Source of the DNA: a virus
Length of the DNA stretch: 52,734 nucleotides
Direction: 5' to 3' (one strand)
Virus record (IMG/VR): IMGVR_UViG_3300036795_000123
Location: 1-52,734 of that record
Shown here: piece after piece, positions 7,797 to 15,634 of the stretch
Numbering within the stretch: the stretch's first letter is position 1
Layout: the number at the start of each line of letters is the position of its first letter
Notes under the pieces: model-generated
Databases searched by the model: none
Told to the model about the DNA's origin: nothing
What the model saw: only the letters and a program-made list of their open reading frames with translations
Position numbers and translations under genes: made by a program

Positions 7797-7967
7797 ATGA
7801 TGGCCATGAGTTACACCGATCTGTACAACGCTGTGCGTTTTTGGAGTTTCGTGGTGGGGCTAGTCGCGGTCGGGGCCTTTGCCCTGGTGGTTTTGATTTT
7901 CTTTGTCGCGGATAGGCTATCGAGGCGCTGCGGGGACAAGCCCGCCAAGCGGCGCACGAGCCGATGA
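7797..7967 (+). CDS. Small single-pass membrane protein
   Basis: 56 residues, too short for a 60-residue cut-off. After MMAMSYTDLYNAVR there is one strong membrane helix (about 15-38) and a basic tail (RRCGDKPAKRRTSR), predicted inside. A ribosome site AAAGAGAGG precedes it. The stop overlaps the next start as ATGA. The shape fits a small holin-like or regulatory membrane peptide, but no family is recognised. Confidence 0.6.
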   Translation: MMAMSYTDLYNAVRFWSFVVGLVAVGAFALVVLIFFVADRLSRRCGDKPAKRRTSR

Positions 7968-8158
7968 TGGTGGAAACGGAACGGCTAATCACCCACATTC
8001 TCTGGGCATTTGCTATCGTGGCGAACATTGCCGCCATGTCGGAGAATCTAGCGGCGAAACGATACTTCGCCGTTATCTGTACCGGTGGGGCTGCGGTGTT
8101 CCTCTTAGCGCTAGGGGATCATATCGATAACATGTTCCATCTAGTGCACCCCTACTAA
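7964..8158 (+). CDS. Small two-pass membrane protein
   Basis: 64 residues with two hydrophobic helices (about 8-26 and 34-52) joined by a short polar loop. Coupled by ATGA to the preceding membrane peptide. It ends by overlapping the convergent peptidase gene by four bases. The pair may act together in the membrane; function unknown. Confidence 0.65.
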   Translation: MMVETERLITHILWAFAIVANIAAMSENLAAKRYFAVICTGGAAVFLLALGDHIDNMFHLVHPY

Positions 8159-8946
8159 GGGATCGCGTTGATAACCCAGAAGTCGCTCGACAGGTTTTGG
8201 TTCAACAGATACGCGTACGGGATCGTAAAGTACCCGCCCTGCCCCCAATCCGGCCCCCAACTGTTGCGCACCTTGAAGCGCTGTGTCGCGTTGTCGTAGC
8301 CCACGGCAACGACCGCATGGCCCCCGAGCAGGCGCTCGTGGTGGCGTGGCATGGGGACGATGCCAGAGTCGGCAACGGCTTGGGATTGGAAGCTTTGATA
8401 GATCGAGAATCCGAACAGCACCGCGTTGCCATTCGCCAGCGTCAACTGGATATCCTGCGTGGTTTGATTGACGCGCGCATAGTTCGAAATGCGGCCCTGC
8501 ACGGCGGAGGTGTAGACGTTTTTCGGGGCTTCGATCCTGAACTTGGGGACATCGTAGGGCCACAGCGTTTCATTGGCGAATCCGTACACCCGCACGGCCT
8601 TCAGCCCCATGGTGATAGTCGAGCCGGAATCCTCATCCGTCGACGCGTAAGGATCGAGGTAGCGCGCGTTCCAATAAATGAAGAGCCTTGACGGCGTGGT
8701 CTGATCTACTTTCTTCTGTTTGATTTCGTCGAATTGTAGACCACCAGCCACCGCATGCGCGACGCACGATCCGAGGTCGCCTTGATCGTAGCACGGTGGC
8801 ATGCCGTCACTGAGATCCACGTGGTCGATCTGGGTCAGCTTGTCATACTGGTGGGGGCTGAAACGTAGGTAAAGATCGCGTTGATCGGGAAGGGATGGTC
8901 GCCAACCGTACCGACGAACCGACGTGCTCTTGTTTGCTGTAGGCAT
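8155..8946 (-). CDS. Papain-like C1 family cysteine peptidase
   Basis: 263 residues with the complete catalytic set of the C1A family: oxyanion Gln55 (YDQG), Cys61 (GSCVAHA), His210 (GGHAVVAVGYD) and Asn228 (RNSWGPDWGQGGYF). There is no signal peptide and no obvious propeptide, only about 45 residues before the catalytic Gln, so it probably acts in the host cytoplasm or as a virion-associated enzyme. Such peptidases are occasional phage accessory genes; the substrate is unknown. It is a lone minus-strand gene between plus-strand genes, suggesting moron-like acquisition. Confidence 0.9.
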   Translation of the reverse strand: MPTANKSTSVRRYGWRPSLPDQRDLYLRFSPHQYDKLTQIDHVDLSDGMPPCYDQGDLGSCVAHAVAGGLQFDEIKQKKVDQTTPSRLFIYWNARYLDPYASTDEDSGSTITMGLKAVRVYGFANETLWPYDVPKFRIEAPKNVYTSAVQGRISNYARVNQTTQDIQLTLANGNAVLFGFSIYQSFQSQAVADSGIVPMPRHHERLLGGHAVVAVGYDNATQRFKVRNSWGPDWGQGGYFTIPYAYLLNQNLSSDFWVINAIP

Positions 8947-9048
8947 GGCGGAGAATCTAGCGCGCGTGTGGGGGGGCTTGCAACTACCTCGGGCTCGGCG
9001 CTACACCATGGGCTCACACTGTTCGCACAACTCAAAAGGTAGAGACTT

Positions 9049-9267
9049 ATGAACATTTTTTCGATCGTTAAAGCATCCGCCATGGCCCTCGACGCCGTTG
9101 TGGGAATTGTCGCAAGTGTTGTCCCGGCCGGTAAGTTTAAGGATGTCCTGACTAAAGCGGACGCTGTGCTCAAAGAGTTACTTGCGGCTATCCCGCTTGC
9201 CGAGTCAGAGCACGCGAATCTGAAGAACGTGCAATTGAGCCTCGATGGTGATGACGAAAAAGCCTAA
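9049..9267 (+). CDS. Small hypothetical protein
   Basis: 72 residues, ribosome site AAAGGTAGAG before ATG. The N-terminal half is hydrophobic (FSIVKASAMALDAVVGIVASVVPAG) and may be amphipathic or a membrane helix; the tail is acidic. It stands alone, followed by a strong terminator. No family recognised. Confidence 0.6.
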   Translation: MNIFSIVKASAMALDAVVGIVASVVPAGKFKDVLTKADAVLKELLAAIPLAESEHANLKNVQLSLDGDDEKA

Positions 9268-9296
9268 AGAGGCGCTCACCCCCTGGGCGCACTAGG

Positions 9297-9338
9297 CCCC
9301 CTGTCCTACCGCGCACAGTAGGCAGGGGGTCTTTTTTT
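9297..9338 (+). terminator. Rho-independent terminator
   Basis: Arms 9297-9309 (CCCCCTGTCCTAC) and 9318-9329 (GTAGGCAGGGGG) pair with one bulged T, an 8-base loop and a following TCTTTTTTT. It ends the transcript of the small gene at 9049-9267. Confidence 0.85.
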
Positions 9339-9864
9339 AGAGGGTGTCGCCTATAGAAGCCATGGATATAAGGCTTCCGTTAGCATCTTGAACGAATAGG
9401 AAGAGGGTATAGTCCGACATGCCAAACCATAGGTAGTTCCCATTGCTTAAGGGCAGCGGTGCAGGGCAATGGCCTGTCTCTTGAACCAAGCCGTTAGGAT
9501 CGCGCACGGATAACTGCACCCACCCTAAAGTGTGGTTAGACGCTGTACCTTGGTTTGCCTCGATCCACGCTTCCAAATGCGCGTTGGCATCTGCGGGAAA
9601 CCCGGTGTTTGCGTCGTTGCTTCGCCCGCTACTAAACCCAGCGTAATTATTGAACCAGCTCCCATCCGATACAACTCGGGCATCCGAGGGAACGGTGTTC
9701 GGATCCTGGGAGGTCCAGCCGTAACCGACATCGGTAAACTCGCGCGCACCACACCTTAAAATTGTGTTGGCGTCCGCCGTGGCAGCATCCGTGGTGGTGG
9801 AAGTGTCGCTAGAACTACCGCAAGCCGTGATGGCGAAAACAAGGCTGAGAATTACGTACCGCAT
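9337..9864 (-). CDS. Putative lipoprotein
   Basis: 175 residues with a type II signal: basic start, hydrophobic core and lipobox ITAC, cleavage before Cys15. A low-complexity Ser/Thr/Asp/Ala linker (SSSDTSTTTDAATADA) follows, a style frequent in Myxococcota lipoproteins, so it may come from the host lineage. The mature domain has further cysteines (residue 38 and about 133) that may form a disulfide. It should be anchored in the envelope, perhaps modifying a receptor; no family recognised. Confidence 0.8.
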   Translation of the reverse strand: MRYVILSLVFAITACGSSSDTSTTTDAATADANTILRCGAREFTDVGYGWTSQDPNTVPSDARVVSDGSWFNNYAGFSSGRSNDANTGFPADANAHLEAWIEANQGTASNHTLGWVQLSVRDPNGLVQETGHCPAPLPLSNGNYLWFGMSDYTLFLFVQDANGSLISMASIGDTL

Positions 9865-9896
9865 ACTTATTAGTGTACTGTACCGCGCAGGTTCGG

Positions 9897-10184
9897 CTAG
9901 GAAATCTCATCCTGGGCCTGAAGGCGTCGACGTGCAATTTCTTTCCACAAAACCATGGCATAATTGTGGGCAAGTTGCGCGTTGGCGGGAGCTGGGTTAG
10001 TACGAAAACCTGACCCTGTAATCAGTGTTTGCATGAAAGCTATGGAAGCCCTTTCAATGAAAGCGTCGTAATGCGTGTCAGGCCCTAGTAGCTTGTTTAC
10101 CTCGCTGCAGTGCCAGCCCCCTTTTTCTTGAAGAATCTTGCGGGCCTCTTTTTTCAACTCGGATGATGCCTGGTAGTCAGTCAT
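9897..10184 (-). CDS. Hypothetical helical protein
   Basis: 95 residues from ATG 10184, which has an excellent ribosome site (GGGAGGTGATG) and an ATGA overlap with the upstream gene. Mostly helical, with a conserved-looking GGWHCSEVNKLLG element and a basic C-terminal helix. No family recognised. Confidence 0.7.
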   Translation of the reverse strand: MTDYQASSELKKEARKILQEKGGWHCSEVNKLLGPDTHYDAFIERASIAFMQTLITGSGFRTNPAPANAQLAHNYAMVLWKEIARRRLQAQDEIS

Positions 10185-10399
10185 GGGTTCATCACCTCCC
10201 ACATGCGTTTGGGTAATGTGCGCAAGTTGTAGTGGGTGCCTTTCTTGGTGGCTTTGTCCCACGCTCGACGCCAACGCACACACTCAGCTAAGTAAGCGGC
10301 CACCTTTAAGGTTTCTTTGGATGGCCCTATCGGGAAACTGAATGCCCCATACCCCCAATCGACAATACCTGCACGTGTTTCAAGAATTTCTTTTCTCAT
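10181..10399 (-). CDS. Small hypothetical protein
   Basis: 72 residues. GTG 10402 and ATG 10399 are adjacent; ATG is preferred because AGAGGTAG is well spaced from it. Trp/Arg-rich helix (ECVRWRRAWDKATKK) suggests nucleic-acid or membrane contact. Coupled to the next gene by ATGA. No family recognised. Confidence 0.65.
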   Translation of the reverse strand: MRKEILETRAGIVDWGYGAFSFPIGPSKETLKVAAYLAECVRWRRAWDKATKKGTHYNLRTLPKRMWEVMNP

Positions 10400-10401
10400 C
10401 A

Positions 10402-10839
10402 CTACCTCTTCTCAAAAATGTCTATGAAGCGCGCCACGATATCGCCGTCGCGCTGTAGGCCACCGCGCTTGACGATGACTTCCACGCGGTTCCCGTGAAT
10501 TTCTAGATCTGGTGTGCGCGGGAAGAGCGCCGGGTCGAGCAGCGCCAGGTGGTTGACCGTGGGGGTTTCCGTGCCGGTGAACACCGTGCGCGCCGCAGCC
10601 GGGGCAAAAACCAAACCACCTAGGCTATCATCCCGCACCGTCAAAAACCCGTCCCGGGTGGCTTGGTTCGCAGCGCTGTCCACGAGGTGGCACATGTCGG
10701 GCTCAAGTTCGCAGCGGTAGGTGACCGCCGGGGCCGGTGGTGGGAGCATGTGCGCGCACGCGCTAAGAGCGAGCAGAGGTAGAGCGATAGCTTTCATTTT
10801 GACTTTAACGATCCTTGTGTTGGAATTATTCCCGGTCAT
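10402..10839 (-). CDS. Putative lipoprotein
   Basis: 145 residues from ATG 10839, which overlaps the methyltransferase stop as ATGA; an internal ATG at 10797 would give a shorter signal (MKAIALPLLALSAC). Either start keeps a lipobox LSAC, followed by a Pro-rich stretch, so a membrane-anchored periplasmic protein is expected. Two cysteines in the mature part (CELEPDMC) could bridge. It shares an operon with the adenine methyltransferase. Possibly a spanin-like or receptor-masking protein, but it is far from the lysis genes. Confidence 0.7.
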   Translation of the reverse strand: MTGNNSNTRIVKVKMKAIALPLLALSACAHMLPPPAPAVTYRCELEPDMCHLVDSAANQATRDGFLTVRDDSLGGLVFAPAAARTVFTGTETPTVNHLALLDPALFPRTPDLEIHGNRVEVIVKRGGLQRDGDIVARFIDIFEKR

Positions 10840-11408
10840 GTGCGCACGAAACCAACATCTTTGAAGGCGTTCGCGAACCGAGCGATGGCCGCGTCGTTAT
10901 CTGTGCTGGGAGGGAGGTAGACCACCACCGGCGCGTGGGATGGGTTTTTGCTGGGCCCTTTGACGCTATCGAATCCGAAACGCTCGCGGGGCACCCAAAA
11001 AGGGAACGCTTGCGGGGGGGCCATGGGTAGGCATTGGCCAGTCTGCATAATCTCGATCGAGAATCCCACAAAGATGGCGTGGCGAAACTTCCCGACCGCC
11101 CATTCCCGCACGGTGCGTTTCCAGAAGAGCGCGGCCGATGACTCGCCGCCGATTTTGCCGCCAGGTGGGTTGATGAACACGGAATCTACCCGGGGCCATG
11201 TTCGTTCTAGAGCGTCTTTTTCCCAGTAGACGGTGGCGTTGACGCGCGATTCCCCGAATCCGTCGCTGGCCGGATCGAAGTCTATGGTGCCGCCTAGCAC
11301 CTCGGTGGCTTTCTCTATCAGCCACACGGGCGTGTACCATAGCGAGGTTTGCGACAGATGCTTCGCATTCATGTCATCGTCCGGGGTTTTTTGACAAGCT
11401 TGACGCAT
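10836..11408 (-). CDS. Phage adenine-specific DNA methyltransferase
   Basis: 190 residues resembling phage Dam-like N6-adenine methylases: WYTP near the start, FDPASD (SAM pocket), then FINPPGG as the catalytic NPPY-type motif with Gly in place of Tyr. Methylation would protect phage DNA from restriction or regulate packaging or transcription; target unknown. ATG 11408 is chosen for its AGAGGG ribosome site over the internal ATG at 11372. A minus-strand promoter (GTGACA-17-TATAGG) sits upstream. Confidence 0.75.
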   Translation of the reverse strand: MRQACQKTPDDDMNAKHLSQTSLWYTPVWLIEKATEVLGGTIDFDPASDGFGESRVNATVYWEKDALERTWPRVDSVFINPPGGKIGGESSAALFWKRTVREWAVGKFRHAIFVGFSIEIMQTGQCLPMAPPQAFPFWVPRERFGFDSVKGPSKNPSHAPVVVYLPPSTDNDAAIARFANAFKDVGFVRT

Positions 11409-11433
11409 AGTGTGAGGCCCTCTTTGACCGACG

Positions 11434-11462
11434 CCTATATCAGGCTGTTTTGCTGGTGTCAC
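11434..11462 (-). promoter_or_regulatory. Minus-strand promoter for the methyltransferase-lipoprotein operon
   Basis: On the minus strand GTGACA (11462-11457) and TATAGG (11439-11434) are separated by exactly 17 bases, matching sigma-70 spacing. It faces 10836-11408. Confidence 0.5.
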
Positions 11463-11480
11463 AGCCCTATGCGGTATAAC
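11450..11480 (+). promoter_or_regulatory. Plus-strand promoter for the head operon
   Basis: TTGCTG (11450-11455) and TATAAC (11475-11480) with 19 bases between them. The predicted start near 11487 would nearly coincide with the GTG at 11488, implying a leaderless or near-leaderless transcript. The -35 elements of the two divergent promoters here lie next to each other. Confidence 0.4.
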
Positions 11481-11487
11481 TAGAGGC

Positions 11488-11784
11488 GTGGCACGATCGT
11501 GGTCCCCATGGAGTCGCGAGAAGTCTAGCAAAGCCCAGGAACTCGCTCGATTAGAGCGCGAGCTCCGCGGGCGCTGCGTGCCGCACTACGCCACGACCCC
11601 CTACTCTCGCCGCTACCAGGGAGCCCCCGACTTGCTTTTGCCTGCGTTGGGGGTTGCGCTATGGTGGTTTAGCGACCGGATCACTCGGCGGCAAGCCGCC
11701 GAACAGGCCCTTATTCGGGAGCGTGGGTGGCGCGTGTTGATACCGCAGACTTTCCAAGATGCATTACGGGAGATAGATCCTTGA
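11488..11784 (+). CDS. Degenerate VRR-NUC-like protein
   Basis: 98 residues beginning with GTG. The C-terminal two-thirds follow a VRR-NUC nuclease layout: GAPDLLLP (the PD element), a hydrophobic strand, QAAEQALIRERGWRV and TFQDALREI. In place of the usual E-x-K on the strand after PD it reads VALWWF, so the catalytic pair seems lost. It may be a DNA-binding remnant. It opens the head operon and overlaps the next gene by four bases. Confidence 0.55.
   Translation: MARSWSPWSREKSSKAQELARLERELRGRCVPHYATTPYSRRYQGAPDLLLPALGVALWWFSDRITRRQAAEQALIRERGWRVLIPQTFQDALREIDP
11492..11501. promoter_or_regulatory. CACGATCGTG palindrome at the head-operon start
   Basis: The same decamer as in the control region lies a few bases downstream of the predicted transcription start of the head operon, inside codons 2-5 of the first gene. 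This is where a repressor could block elongation or initiation. Confidence 0.4.
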
Positions 11785-11945
11785 GTGATAAATTTTCTGG
11801 CCTTTATGCGTACCCTGGCACAACCCCCCCGGCCCCTCCGCCGCCACCTCCCGACGCTGCGGTTATCGAAAGCATGCAAGCCGAAATCAAAAAGCTGCGG
11901 CAAGCCGTTGAGAAGTTGACTCAACTGCTCAAGGAAAAACTTTGA
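11781..11945 (+). CDS. Small proline-rich coiled-coil protein
   Basis: 54 residues starting at TTG 11781 in a TTGA overlap; GGGAGATA lies 8 bases before. After a short start comes a Pro run (TPPAPPPPPP), then an amphipathic heptad helix (IESMQAEIKKLRQAVEKLTQLLKEKL region, about 29-54). It overlaps the portal start as TGATG. Possibly a small head-assembly or portal-associated protein. Confidence 0.55.
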   Translation: MSDKFSGLYAYPGTTPPAPPPPPPDAAVIESMQAEIKKLRQAVEKLTQLLKEKL

Positions 11946-14398
11946 TGCGCTCTTTAGCGGTGGCCGAGGTTATCGATTGGATGGATGACGCGTGGATGAA
12001 GAAATCCCGCGGTGGCCCTAAGCCGGCGGACGGTGGGGGCGTGTTCCCGCGTGCGCTAAGCACAGCCACCGTGCAGTACAACATGCGCCAAGTCCCGCAA
12101 CGGGGTATGGCCGAGATGTTGAACGCCTACCGCAGCAACCCGTGGCTGCACACGTGCGTGGACATTATCGGTCGCAAGTTCGGAGAAGTCCCGTGGAAGT
12201 TGATGGCGCGGCCGAATAAAACGACAGGCAAACGCGTCCCGATCGGGAAGTACGCACGTTTTAAGGGTGACGCGCGGTTTCGGTCGTTGAAAAAAGCGCT
12301 CGATACCGGTGAGCTCAAGGAAATCGAAAACCATCCGTTGCTCGATCTGTGGGAGCGTCCGAGCCCCGTGATGTCCGGTTTTTGTTTGCGCGATCTGTGG
12401 TGCAAGTACCACAAGATGCAAGGCGAGTCGTTCACGTACAAGCGACGTGACACAAATGGGATCGTGTACGAGCTCTGGATTTTGCCGCCCACCTGGATCT
12501 ACCGTGTCCCCACCGAAAACATGCCTTACTTCGATGTGAGCGTTATCGGCCGCACGATGCGTATCGCTGCGGAAGACATGATATGGATGAAGCACCCCGA
12601 GCTGCTTAACCCGTACACGCGTGGATCGGGACAGGGCGAATCGCTCGGCTCGTACATCGATACAGATCATTATGCGATGGAGTTTCAGAAAGCCTACTTC
12701 TACAACGATGCGCGGCCGAACCTCATGATCCACATGAAAGGCGCGGCAAAGGACACGGTAAAGGATTTCGAAAACAGGCTGGATAACGCCTTTCGGGGCC
12801 CGCTGCGATCACATCGCCCTTTCATTTACGACGGCCCGCAGCCGTTAGATGTCAAAGAGATCGACCTTTCCAAGGGAATCGATGCGGCAATCCCGCTGCT
12901 CAAAGCGGATCGTGACACATTCTTGAGTGTGTTCGGGATACCGCCAGAACTTGCCGGGGTACTTTCGAGTTCCAATCGAGCCACCATCACGGTGGCGGAA
13001 ACAATTCTCGCGCGTAACGTGACCGCGCCGCAGTGCGAGTTTGTCCTAGATGAGATCGACCGCCAGCTCGTGCCCGAGTTCGATCAAGGCGAAGGCAAGA
13101 TCCTCCTCAGCTACGACAACCCCGTGCCCGAGGATCAGGATTTCCAATTGACCGTGCTCGCCAAGGCCCCGTGGACGGCCGACATGGGTGAATGGCGCGA
13201 GCTCGCCGGGCTGCCATCCCGTGGCGACAAGGATAACTTCTACATGGTGCCGGTGGGCATGTCGCCTACGGACGATCCGAGCAAGCCTGTCATCCCGCTC
13301 GCGCCGCACAAGATCGGCGACGTGATTAAACCGGGGCAGACTTCCAACGATGTCATGGGCGAGAATGGGGCCCCCGAACCGGGATCTTTGAAGGACCCCT
13401 TAAGCGGCGTCGGCCCCACTACCGGTGGCGCGGGTGACGATGATGAAGAGGAGCCACCAGGCGGTGGTTCGGATGACACGGCTGCGGGCGTGGGCGAGGA
13501 TGGAGTTAACGGCGGCGGCTCAAAAAAAAAGTCCGGTGACTTAGGTATCACGGATTTTTACGCCGCGATAAGCAAGGCCGATGATGCGCCCAGCTACACC
13601 CGGGTAAAAGACGCGCGCACAAAACGCGTCATCGCCGCGGTGAAGCCCAAGGCCATCAACACCCAGATCGACCCCGTGTGGCAAGCTAAGGTCAAGGAAT
13701 GGGGCGATCGTGCTTTTGAAGATATGGGCGTCAATCCTGCGTTCGACATGTACAATGAGACGGTCAAGGACCACCTAGAAGATTTCTCATCCGATCGTAT
13801 CACCTGGGTGAATGACACCACGCGCGACTCCATAGCGAGCGCTCTCGGTAAGGGCATCGATGCGGGCGAGGGGATCGAGGATTTATCCCAGCGTATCAAA
13901 GACGTGTTCGCCGGCTGTGACAGCACGCGCGCGAAGTTAATAGCTCGCACGGAGGTCACGCGCTCCGCGAATTTCGCATCGTTGCAGGGCTACAAACAAA
14001 CGGGCCTCGTGAGCATGAAAAAATGGCTCGCGACGATGGATGACAAGGTGCGGGATGACCACGCGGAGCTCGGCGAACAAGAGCCTATCCCGATAGACGA
14101 TGACTTTGAGGTGGGTGACTACAAAGGTCAGGCCCCTGGTGATTTTGACGCACCCGAGCAGGATTGCAATTGTAGGTGCAGTATCACGCCCGTGGCTGAT
14201 GAAGCGCCGGGCGTGCAGCCCGAAGAATTGGAAGGCGATGACGATACCGAGAGCAAGGGCATGCGCCGTATGACGGATGAGGCGCGGTGGAAGCGCTTCG
14301 ATAGCGACGCCACGAGCTGGGAAAAGAGCGCGGTCAAGGCTCTTCGGAAGGCTTTTGCCGAGCAGGAAAGGGCTGCTCTAGCTGCTCTACGAGCCTAG
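11945..14398 (+). CDS. Portal protein fused to MuF-type head morphogenesis domain
   Basis: 817 residues. Residues about 50-460 match HK97/SPP1-type portals (NPWLHTCVDIIGRKFGEVPW, ENHPLLDLWERPS, then FGIPPELAGV...NRATITVAE). A Gly/Asp-rich linker (about 480-530) leads to a C-terminal Mu gpF/SPP1 gp7 domain (RAKLIARTEVTRSANF, then a C-N-C-R-C metal-like motif near 745). The portal ring is the DNA entry gate; MuF proteins are minor head components sometimes ejected. Fusion of both is uncommon but known. ATG 11945 is preferred over TTG 11942. Confidence 0.92.
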   Translation: MRSLAVAEVIDWMDDAWMKKSRGGPKPADGGGVFPRALSTATVQYNMRQVPQRGMAEMLNAYRSNPWLHTCVDIIGRKFGEVPWKLMARPNKTTGKRVPIGKYARFKGDARFRSLKKALDTGELKEIENHPLLDLWERPSPVMSGFCLRDLWCKYHKMQGESFTYKRRDTNGIVYELWILPPTWIYRVPTENMPYFDVSVIGRTMRIAAEDMIWMKHPELLNPYTRGSGQGESLGSYIDTDHYAMEFQKAYFYNDARPNLMIHMKGAAKDTVKDFENRLDNAFRGPLRSHRPFIYDGPQPLDVKEIDLSKGIDAAIPLLKADRDTFLSVFGIPPELAGVLSSSNRATITVAETILARNVTAPQCEFVLDEIDRQLVPEFDQGEGKILLSYDNPVPEDQDFQLTVLAKAPWTADMGEWRELAGLPSRGDKDNFYMVPVGMSPTDDPSKPVIPLAPHKIGDVIKPGQTSNDVMGENGAPEPGSLKDPLSGVGPTTGGAGDDDEEEPPGGGSDDTAAGVGEDGVNGGGSKKKSGDLGITDFYAAISKADDAPSYTRVKDARTKRVIAAVKPKAINTQIDPVWQAKVKEWGDRAFEDMGVNPAFDMYNETVKDHLEDFSSDRITWVNDTTRDSIASALGKGIDAGEGIEDLSQRIKDVFAGCDSTRAKLIARTEVTRSANFASLQGYKQTGLVSMKKWLATMDDKVRDDHAELGEQEPIPIDDDFEVGDYKGQAPGDFDAPEQDCNCRCSITPVADEAPGVQPEELEGDDDTESKGMRRMTDEARWKRFDSDATSWEKSAVKALRKAFAEQERAALAALRA

Positions 14399-14401
14399 CG
14401 T

Positions 14402-14587
14402 TTAGGCGAGCGAACGGTGGTCGATGCGAACGCCCATGCTGCGTACAAGTCCTGTAAGCGCTGTAAAGCGCCCTGGCCTACCTTCGGGTGTTTTCCTGAA
14501 CATGGCGTAGTACTGCCATGTCAATCTAGGTAATTCCAGGATGCGTTTCCACAACGGTCGGCGTCGGATGTTGGGCGGGAGCGTCAC
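14402..14587 (-). CDS. Small basic hypothetical protein
   Basis: 61 residues from GTG 14587, which overlaps the upstream stop as GTGA; another GTG at 14596 is in frame. Very basic (IRRRPLWKRILELPRL). Last gene of the minus-strand cassette inserted between portal and protease. No family recognised. Confidence 0.5.
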   Translation of the reverse strand: MTLPPNIRRRPLWKRILELPRLTWQYYAMFRKTPEGRPGRFTALTGLVRSMGVRIDHRSLA

Positions 14588-14793
14588 GGTGGCCACCGGT
14601 AGATCGAGTCATCGTGGCAGCGGTAACCTAGAACTTTGATGGCAGCGACACCACCTCTACTTGTGCATGTGTGCAAGGCTTGCATCACGCGGTGGTCGCT
14701 GATGTCCGTGTTTTCACCCATGAACAAACCCACGGCCCACCAGAAAGCAGCCGTCGCAAGGAAACTGAAGTACAGGAGGAAACTGTGCTTCAT
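14584..14793 (-). CDS. Small membrane protein
   Basis: 69 residues with one strong N-terminal membrane helix (about 4-25, FLLYFSFLATAAFWWAVGLF) that could be a signal anchor, then a polar domain with two cysteines. It overlaps the upstream gene as ATGA. No family recognised. Confidence 0.6.
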   Translation of the reverse strand: MKHSFLLYFSFLATAAFWWAVGLFMGENTDISDHRVMQALHTCTSRGGVAAIKVLGYRCHDDSIYRWPP

Positions 14794-15071
14794 GGTTTTA
14801 AGGCGCGCCCGGGATTCTTAGCACCACAGAGCGCACATTCCCAAGGATCTTCGATCTTAGTGCTCGGGAGCCACCGGCGTTGATGACCACGCATCCCGCA
14901 CATTTCTCGCGCGCCCCTCTTGTTAGCCTCTCTTAAAGCTTCATCGAGTAGATCCAATTCGATGGAGGTTTTTCTTTGTACATATCCCGCGTGATGCGCG
15001 CCCACGTCGTTGTCTAGATCAAGTTGATCTTGAAGTCGGGTCTTTAGTTTTTCTGCGGCGGGCGTGGTCAT
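14790..15071 (-). CDS. Zinc-motif hypothetical protein
   Basis: 93 residues, ribosome site GAGGTAAC. A charged helical N-terminal half is followed by CGMRGHQRRW and CALCGAKNPG; together these give a C-x2-3-H/C...CxxC zinc-binding pattern. Coupled by ATGA to the membrane protein downstream. No family recognised. Confidence 0.65.
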   Translation of the reverse strand: MTTPAAEKLKTRLQDQLDLDNDVGAHHAGYVQRKTSIELDLLDEALREANKRGAREMCGMRGHQRRWLPSTKIEDPWECALCGAKNPGRALKP

Positions 15072-15078
15072 TTTTTAG

Positions 15079-15309
15079 TTACCTCAACGCCTCGGCGAGC
15101 AACCATCGCACCGCTTCTGCGCGGCTCTTCATACCATGCGCGGTCGCGTATCGGTCAAGGGCTGCGACTAGCTCGGCGGGTAGCCGGGTGGTTTCGTTGA
15201 TGAACTTAGCGGAGGATGGTGGGCGTCCCGCGTTAGGACGTGTGCCGCCTCGATTGCCACAAATATGCACCTTGTGAAAAGTAGCACCGCAGTTTGCACA
15301 TGTATTCAT
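15079..15309 (-). CDS. CxxC plus ribbon-helix-helix-like regulator
   Basis: 76 residues. N-terminal CANCGATFHKVHICGN is a short zinc knuckle, followed by GGTRPNAGRPPSS, a basic hook, and then NETTRLPAELVAALDRYATAHGMKSRAEAVRWLL, a strand-helix-helix typical of CopG/Arc-type DNA-binding dimers. A longer frame starts at 15426, but ATG 15309 overlaps the stop of the tiny gene 15306-15422 as ATGA and begins exactly at the domain. A candidate local repressor of this cassette. Confidence 0.65.
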   Translation of the reverse strand: MNTCANCGATFHKVHICGNRGGTRPNAGRPPSSAKFINETTRLPAELVAALDRYATAHGMKSRAEAVRWLLAEALR

Positions 15310-15422
15310 CTGGTGCGCCGCATCTTCGACATGACCCAGAGTATGGACCAGAGTTTGAGCAACTGCGCGCCGCGTTGTCCGTCGAGCGCTATGCGGGCCC
15401 GGGGGCCGTTGGTGCACATCAC
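15306..15422 (-). CDS. Very small protein (38 aa)
   Basis: Starts at GTG 15422 in a GTGA overlap with the upstream stop and ends in an ATGA overlap with the ribbon-helix-helix gene, so both junctions follow the operon rule and fill an otherwise unexplained 110-base gap. Sequence begins MMCTNGPRARIALDGQRG and ends basic. No family recognised. Confidence 0.5.
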   Translation of the reverse strand: MMCTNGPRARIALDGQRGAQLLKLWSILWVMSKMRRTR

Positions 15423-15634
15423 ACACATAACGACCCCCAAGGGGATGCTAGGAGTTTTGCAGGCGCGCTATCTACCCAGACGCTACCGTCCCAATATTTT
15501 TTGTGGCCATTCCCATTTGTATTGGTGGCAATTGCCCTATGATGGGCATCTAAGTCTGGCAGATAGATGTCTCTGTCAAACGCACGGCGTGTCAGCCAAT
15601 TCTCGCTAAAATAAACAACATCGTAAAGCATCAC
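15419..15634 (-). CDS. Small hypothetical protein
   Basis: 71 residues, with a motif NGHKKYWDGSVWVDSAP and a beta-rich start. Coupled on both sides (GTGA downstream, ATGA upstream). No family recognised. Confidence 0.6.
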   Translation of the reverse strand: MMLYDVVYFSENWLTRRAFDRDIYLPDLDAHHRAIATNTNGNGHKKYWDGSVWVDSAPAKLLASPWGSLCV

